DNA of 10,683 nucleotides from Sandaracinaceae bacterium (GTDB taxonomy: Bacteria > Myxococcota_A > Polyangia > Polyangiales > Sandaracinaceae), in contig JANWYL010000097.1 in the NCBI GenBank assembly GCA_025056955.1, forward strand, positions 1 through 10,683, in the 5' to 3' direction. Both the position numbers and the translations under genes were made by a program. Under the pieces are notes generated by a model. The model was not told where the DNA came from. It saw only the letters and a program-made list of their open reading frames with translations, and made no database searches. Position 1 is the first letter of the stretch; each line of letters opens with the position of its first letter. Below, piece after piece: positions 7,213 to 10,683 of this stretch.

Positions 7213-7526
7213 TCCAGGGTATGGGTTGGATAGGTAGGGTCCTCGTAAACGATGGCACCCACTTGCCGAAGGGCTGCGTAAATGGCTTGTGTTGTGGTTG
7301 GGGGAGTCATGTGACGAATGGCTTTCAAGGCTTTGTGCGGCTCGCAAACATAGATGCCCGGCTCGCCCTTGACCCAGATGCGCACAAGGCCAATCCCTGC
7401 TTTGGGAGGGTGACCTGGCTCAACAGAAAGGGGAGCGACTTGGTGGTCTCCTGGCTCCCATCGAGCGTTCTCACCCACCAAGCTGGCCCACATCATGCCG
7501 AAGCTAATGTCTTGGGTCAGTGTCAT
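7209..7526 (-). CDS. Hypothetical protein, 105 residues
   Basis: I do not recognise this protein. It is 105 residues with no signal peptide or membrane segment, so probably cytoplasmic. It contains mixed hydrophobic strands such as GIGLVRIWVKGEPGIYVCEP (44-63) and a likely helix TTTQAIYAALRQVGAIVYED (77-96). Evidence that it is real: codon use is like that of its neighbours, it fills an otherwise empty stretch, and it heads the minus-strand gene string 57 bases before the TRAP gene. The start ATG at 7524-7526 has no clear ribosome binding site. A competing plus-strand frame over the same bases has less protein-like sequence. Its position suggests a link to the transporter, but this is only context. 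Confidence 0.6.
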   Translation of the reverse strand: MTLTQDISFGMMWASLVGENARWEPGDHQVAPLSVEPGHPPKAGIGLVRIWVKGEPGIYVCEPHKALKAIRHMTPPTTTQAIYAALRQVGAIVYEDPTYPTHTLE

Positions 7527-7587
7527 ATAACTAGGTTAGGGTTAGTTGAGACCTCATCAAGTTTATCAGTGGAGTGCACTATAGGCG
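7527..7587. promoter_or_regulatory. Divergent intergenic region, probable promoters both ways
   Basis: These 61 bases separate two genes read away from each other, so promoters for both the minus-strand operon and the plus-strand kinase gene most likely lie here or just inside the coding ends. I found only weak matches: TTGAGA at 7546-7551 on the plus strand without a -10 box at the right distance, and CTATAG at 7579-7584, too close to the kinase ATG for its own -10. GTGGAG at 7569-7574 is a poorly spaced ribosome-site candidate for the kinase gene. No strong inverted repeat is seen. Confidence 0.35.
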
Positions 7588-10500
7588 ATGCGTGACTTTT
7601 TCTCTGCCCTTGTGGGGCTTGCCCAGCTTCACCGAATTGCTGAACCCAGCGAGCAGCTAGCGACATTTCGACAGGCTTTTTCAACCTTGGCTGCTTGTTC
7701 AGCAGAGCTCATTCCTGCTCCCCTTGATGGAATCGATCCGAGCGCTCTCCTTGAAAGCGTGCGCTTTGCACTAGGGGCAGGTTTCTTTGACGATTTGAGC
7801 TGGCTTTCGGAAGCCCACGCTGCAGCAGCCATGTACGAGATCGCTTGGATGCTTCCAGCAAGCGAAGAGAAGCGAGAACTCGGAAGGCGGGTGCTTCAAA
7901 AACTCTATGGAGGCAATGCGGCTGTTTTCGTGTTGCTTGCGACACAGTTGGCCAGAAGCTCGAAGTATGGTTTGGCTGGGCGGGGAATCCGGGCGCGGGT
8001 GGCCCTTGCTCTCGATTTGCCAATTGGCGAAGCCGTTGGTGTTGATGCGCTGGCTTTGACACTCATTGCGCGCTCTGACCTCGAAAGCGAGTGGCTTACC
8101 AAGCCATCGCAAGGGGCTTTACCTTCCCGGCGGCTTGCAGCGCGTCTTCTCGATCGAGCGGCACGAGAAGTGGTGCGTCGGGTTGCTCGGGGGGACAAAA
8201 GCGTGCTTTCGATTTTCGAGCGCCATTCAATCAAAACAGCTTGGGACAGGCTTTTGGCAGACAGAGAGCCTCTCGTATGGAGGCACGTGGCTTCTGCAAG
8301 GGGGCAACTGGCGCACCTGATTCCTCAGTTTGAGCAAGAGATTGAAGAGAATCTGAGCCCTTCCAAGACACCAACCGAATGGCGGCGCGCAGCCACTTCC
8401 CTGGCGGCCATGCTCAGCGCTCATCCACAGCGCATTATCCAACGCTGCGATCAGCTCTTGAGAAGCGACGTCTTTGCAAGGGATCCAGGAATTGCCGGGT
8501 CTTTGGTATGGGGGTTGAGCCGCATGGTCGAGGCAGAGCCTGAGGCAGCTGAGCGCGTGGTTTTGATGGCCATTCGAAAGGGAGGGCTTGATGCCATCGA
8601 GGCTTTGCTGGCTTTGCGAGAGGAGGGAGTGGGCGCTGACTTCGGAGAGTTTGCGAGCCGCTTGGCGTTGGCGCGTCTGGGTGACGGAGAGCTTGCAGTG
8701 CCGGATATGGATGATGACGGCCAGCGGGCGATGGTTCGGCTGCTTGAAAACAGGCTCCAATCAGGAATCAGCATGAGTGCAAGTGGAGAGACCAGCACTG
8801 CCAGCCGCATATGGGTTCCTCTTCCTTCCCTTGTGGCTGCGGCAAGGGAGACCTTCGTTCGAGAAGGTGCTGCCAAGGCCTACGCTCAAGCAATGGGTGT
8901 GCTTGGTGAAGTTGAGCGCGTGCTTGGGGAATTTCTTCAGGCTGATGAGTCATCGAGCGAGGGGCGGGTCAAAAGTTTCGAGGCGCTTTGGGAATTGGAT
9001 TCAGTGCTTTTCGAGTCCTCGACGCTGGTTGATCTTTTGGCTCTCCGAGGTAAGGAGGGAGGACGCCACGATTCTCGTCGCTCAAACCCATGTCACAAAC
9101 ACCTTGCTGAAATGGCTGGGCGACTTGCAGAGCATTTAATCCATCTTGAAAGCGAGGCGATCCAGCCAGGGCAGCCTTTGCGTCATCGTTCTCTGAGGGT
9201 GCAACGGTTGAGGGCCCTTTTGCATTTTGTCGATTCTGAACCCCTTGTAGACCAAGAAAAAGAAGAGGGCGAACTTCGCATCAAGCGGCTTCGTGCCACG
9301 AGGTTTTTACTGGAGTGTTCTGCCCAGGAAGTGCCTTCACCCTTACGCAGGATTGTCTTGGCGGCTGCTTCGAGGGCGTGCGAGTCCCTGATTCGTGAGG
9401 GAGACGCAGAAGTCAGTGAGGTGTTTTTGACGGCGGCCATGCACCTTCGCACAGGAGAAGATTTCAATGTTTTTGCTGAAGCGGCGATGGTGCCAGAACT
9501 CGCTGCTCTCTTTCGGGCGTACGCCAAATTGGCAGAACGCCATGCAGGAAAACGACGTGCCTCTCCTTTTCGAATGCTTTCGGATAGCGAATTGCTCGAG
9601 CGTGTTGTTTACCACCTTCCATACAGTTCAGACCCTCGTCTTGAGGCGCTGAGGGAGGCCCTTACTGCCCTTCAAGAAGTGATCAAGGCCTTTGATGACG
9701 CTTTTTGCCTTTCTGACGTGCTTGGAGCTCCTTCTTCGAATGCAGATGTTTCTCGTCGCTCTTTGTTTTTGTCGCTATCTGAAGCTGTGGCAAGCTTGGC
9801 CAGGCTTAGCGAAGCCTCCATGCGACGCATGGGGAGCCTGCTTCCAAAACATCGCTTGCTCGGAGCGGGTGCCGCGATTCGGGCGCTTGACTTGGCCGCT
9901 TCGCAAAAATTGAGAGGGGAAGAAGACGCCTACTCGCATGCTGTGTCGGCTGCAATTCGCGCGATTCGAAAAGAACTGCCCACCTACTTTGCGGAGGTAG
10001 TTGCCGACACCTTGACACGTACCTTGTCTCTTCCTTTGCGAGAGAGCAAACAGCAGCTGGGGCAGGCAGTGGCGGCACCGCGTCGGTGGGAGCAGGGGCT
10101 TCCGCCTTGGATGCCGCCGAGCCGTGTGCTTGGTGGCTTCTATGTGCTGGGTGTTTTGGGCTCTGGGGGAGTGAGCTCCGTCTTCGTGGCCCGCCGAGTG
10201 GAAGAACGTTTTGATGAGAACGCTTCCCTTCTCGCTCTCAAGGTGCCTGAGTACGGTGGCGTTGCGGCGCGCCATTTGCGGGAGGATGAGTTTCTTCAGA
10301 TGTTTCGCGAGGAGGCGGGGGCGTTGCTCTTGGTTCCACCCCATCCGAATTTGGCCAGATTCGTCACTTTTGATGCAGGGGTGCGGCCGAAGCCGATTCT
10401 CGTCATGGAGCTCGTAGAAGGGCCAACTTTGGAGCGAGTGATTCAGACAGGAAGCATGACCACCCAGCGGGCTTTTGATGCCTTGATTGGGGTCGCCCAG

Positions 10501-10683
10501 GGCTTGGTTGCGATGCACAGGGTTGGTGTAGGGCACCTTGATGTCAAGCCAAGCAATGTCATTTTGCGCGACGAGGATGGGCTCGATGGCCCTTTGCCAG
10601 AGCGAGCGGTCCTTGTGGATTTTGGCCTGGCGGGACGCAAAATTCGGCCAGGTTGTGCGACGCCGAATTATGGGGCACCTGAA
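7588..10683 (+). CDS. Large protein with C-terminal Ser/Thr protein kinase domain (3' end outside window)
   Basis: An uninterrupted frame of 1032 codons that leaves the window. ATG 7588 is the first possible start, since an in-frame TAG lies at 7582-7584. Residues 1 to about 845 are mostly amphipathic helix, rich in Ala, Leu, Arg and Glu; they suggest a solenoid of HEAT/TPR-like helices, but I recognise no domain. The Trp/Pro linker GLPPWMPPSRVLGGFYVLG leads into a Hanks-type kinase domain: glycine loop GVLGSGGVSSVF (855-866), ATP-anchoring Lys885 in LALKVPE, likely helix-C Glu908 or Glu909, catalytic HLDVKPSN (983-990), DFG at 1011-1013, and APE at 1030-1032 where the window ends. Odd points: Ser863 replaces the third loop glycine, and HRD is HLD, making this a non-RD kinase. 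No membrane segment or signal peptide is seen. The kinase call is strong; substrate and N-terminal role are unknown. Confidence 0.9.
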   Translation, partial: MRDFFSALVGLAQLHRIAEPSEQLATFRQAFSTLAACSAELIPAPLDGIDPSALLESVRFALGAGFFDDLSWLSEAHAAAAMYEIAWMLPASEEKRELGRRVLQKLYGGNAAVFVLLATQLARSSKYGLAGRGIRARVALALDLPIGEAVGVDALALTLIARSDLESEWLTKPSQGALPSRRLAARLLDRAAREVVRRVARGDKSVLSIFERHSIKTAWDRLLADREPLVWRHVASARGQLAHLIPQFEQEIEENLSPSKTPTEWRRAATSLAAMLSAHPQRIIQRCDQLLRSDVFARDPGIAGSLVWGLSRMVEAEPEAAERVVLMAIRKGGLDAIEALLALREEGVGADFGEFASRLALARLGDGELAVPDMDDDGQRAMVRLLENRLQSGISMSASGETSTASRIWVPLPSLVAAARETFVREGAAKAYAQAMGVLGEVERVLGEFLQADESSSEGRVKSFEALWELDSVLFESSTLVDLLALRGKEGGRHDSRRSNPCHKHLAEMAGRLAEHLIHLESEAIQPGQPLRHRSLRVQRLRALLHFVDSEPLVDQEKEEGELRIKRLRATRFLLECSAQEVPSPLRRIVLAAASRACESLIREGDAEVSEVFLTAAMHLRTGEDFNVFAEAAMVPELAALFRAYAKLAERHAGKRRASPFRMLSDSELLERVVYHLPYSSDPRLEALREALTALQEVIKAFDDAFCLSDVLGAPSSNADVSRRSLFLSLSEAVASLARLSEASMRRMGSLLPKHRLLGAGAAIRALDLAASQKLRGEEDAYSHAVSAAIRAIRKELPTYFAEVVADTLTRTLSLPLRESKQQLGQAVAAPRRWEQGLPPWMPPSRVLGGFYVLGVLGSGGVSSVFVARRVEERFDENASLLALKVPEYGGVAARHLREDEFLQMFREEAGALLLVPPHPNLARFVTFDAGVRPKPILVMELVEGPTLERVIQTGSMTTQRAFDALIGVAQGLVAMHRVGVGHLDVKPSNVILRDEDGLDGPLPERAVLVDFGLAGRKIRPGCATPNYGAPE

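Noticed and set aside
7531..7550. Telomere-like TTAGGGTTAG in the divergent intergenic region
   Set aside because: Only one and a half units with no longer array; most simply chance.
7221..7595. 124-codon plus-strand open frame opposite the 105-residue gene
   Set aside because: It runs into the start of the kinase gene, and its composition is less protein-like than the minus-strand frame.
9775..10536. 253-codon minus-strand open frame
   Set aside because: It lies wholly opposite the kinase gene, whose frame shows clear kinase motifs; the antisense product is rich in His, Arg and Ser with no recognisable domain.
1..10683. Search for CRISPR arrays, tRNA or rRNA genes, insertion sequences, att sites and toxin-antitoxin pairs
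   Set aside because: No spaced direct repeats, cloverleaf-like sequence, transposase or integrase motifs were seen on either strand.

Overview
The window looks like chromosomal DNA from a Gram-negative bacterium of the deltaproteobacterial/Myxococcota type. This rests on the gene set: a cysteine-rich lipoprotein, a type III secretion-type C-ring protein (SctQ), a TRAP transporter, and a very large protein with a C-terminal Ser/Thr kinase domain. GC looks moderate (roughly 50-55% by eye), which is lower than classical myxobacteria, so the taxonomic guess is loose. Coding density is very high. There are no tRNA or rRNA genes, insertion sequences, CRISPR arrays or prophage genes, and no gene-free stretch longer than about 140 bases.

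Left block, plus strand (1-2749): the 3' end of uracil phosphoribosyltransferase (upp), a zinc-independent medium-chain dehydrogenase/reductase, and SelO, a protein adenylyltransferase. They are separated by 26 and 37 bases and are probably co-transcribed. Upp is pyrimidine salvage. The other two are an NAD(P)H-type oxidoreductase and a redox-linked AMPylase.

Middle block, minus strand (7526 down to 2802): a 105-residue protein of unknown function, a possible 22-residue coupling ORF, an 872-residue fused TRAP transporter membrane protein (DctQ and DctM domains in one chain), an SctQ-like SpoA protein, and a Cys-rich lipoprotein whose ATG lies 5 bases beyond the sctQ stop. A hairpin just after the lipoprotein stop may end this transcript, and selO converges on it. 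The unusual content is here: the transporter has additional membrane segments inside its DctQ part and a textbook EF-hand calcium loop in its hydrophilic tail, and sctQ stands alone with no other secretion gene in view.

Right block, plus strand (7588 to the window end): a single open frame of at least 1032 codons. It encodes about 845 residues of mostly helical, unrecognised sequence followed by a C-terminal protein kinase domain, cut by the window edge exactly at the APE motif. It diverges from the middle block across 61 bases, which should hold promoters for both directions.

I do not see a complete new system. The best candidates for a second look are the calcium-loop TRAP transporter, the sctQ-lipoprotein pair, and the C-terminal non-RD kinase with its long unknown N-terminal region.
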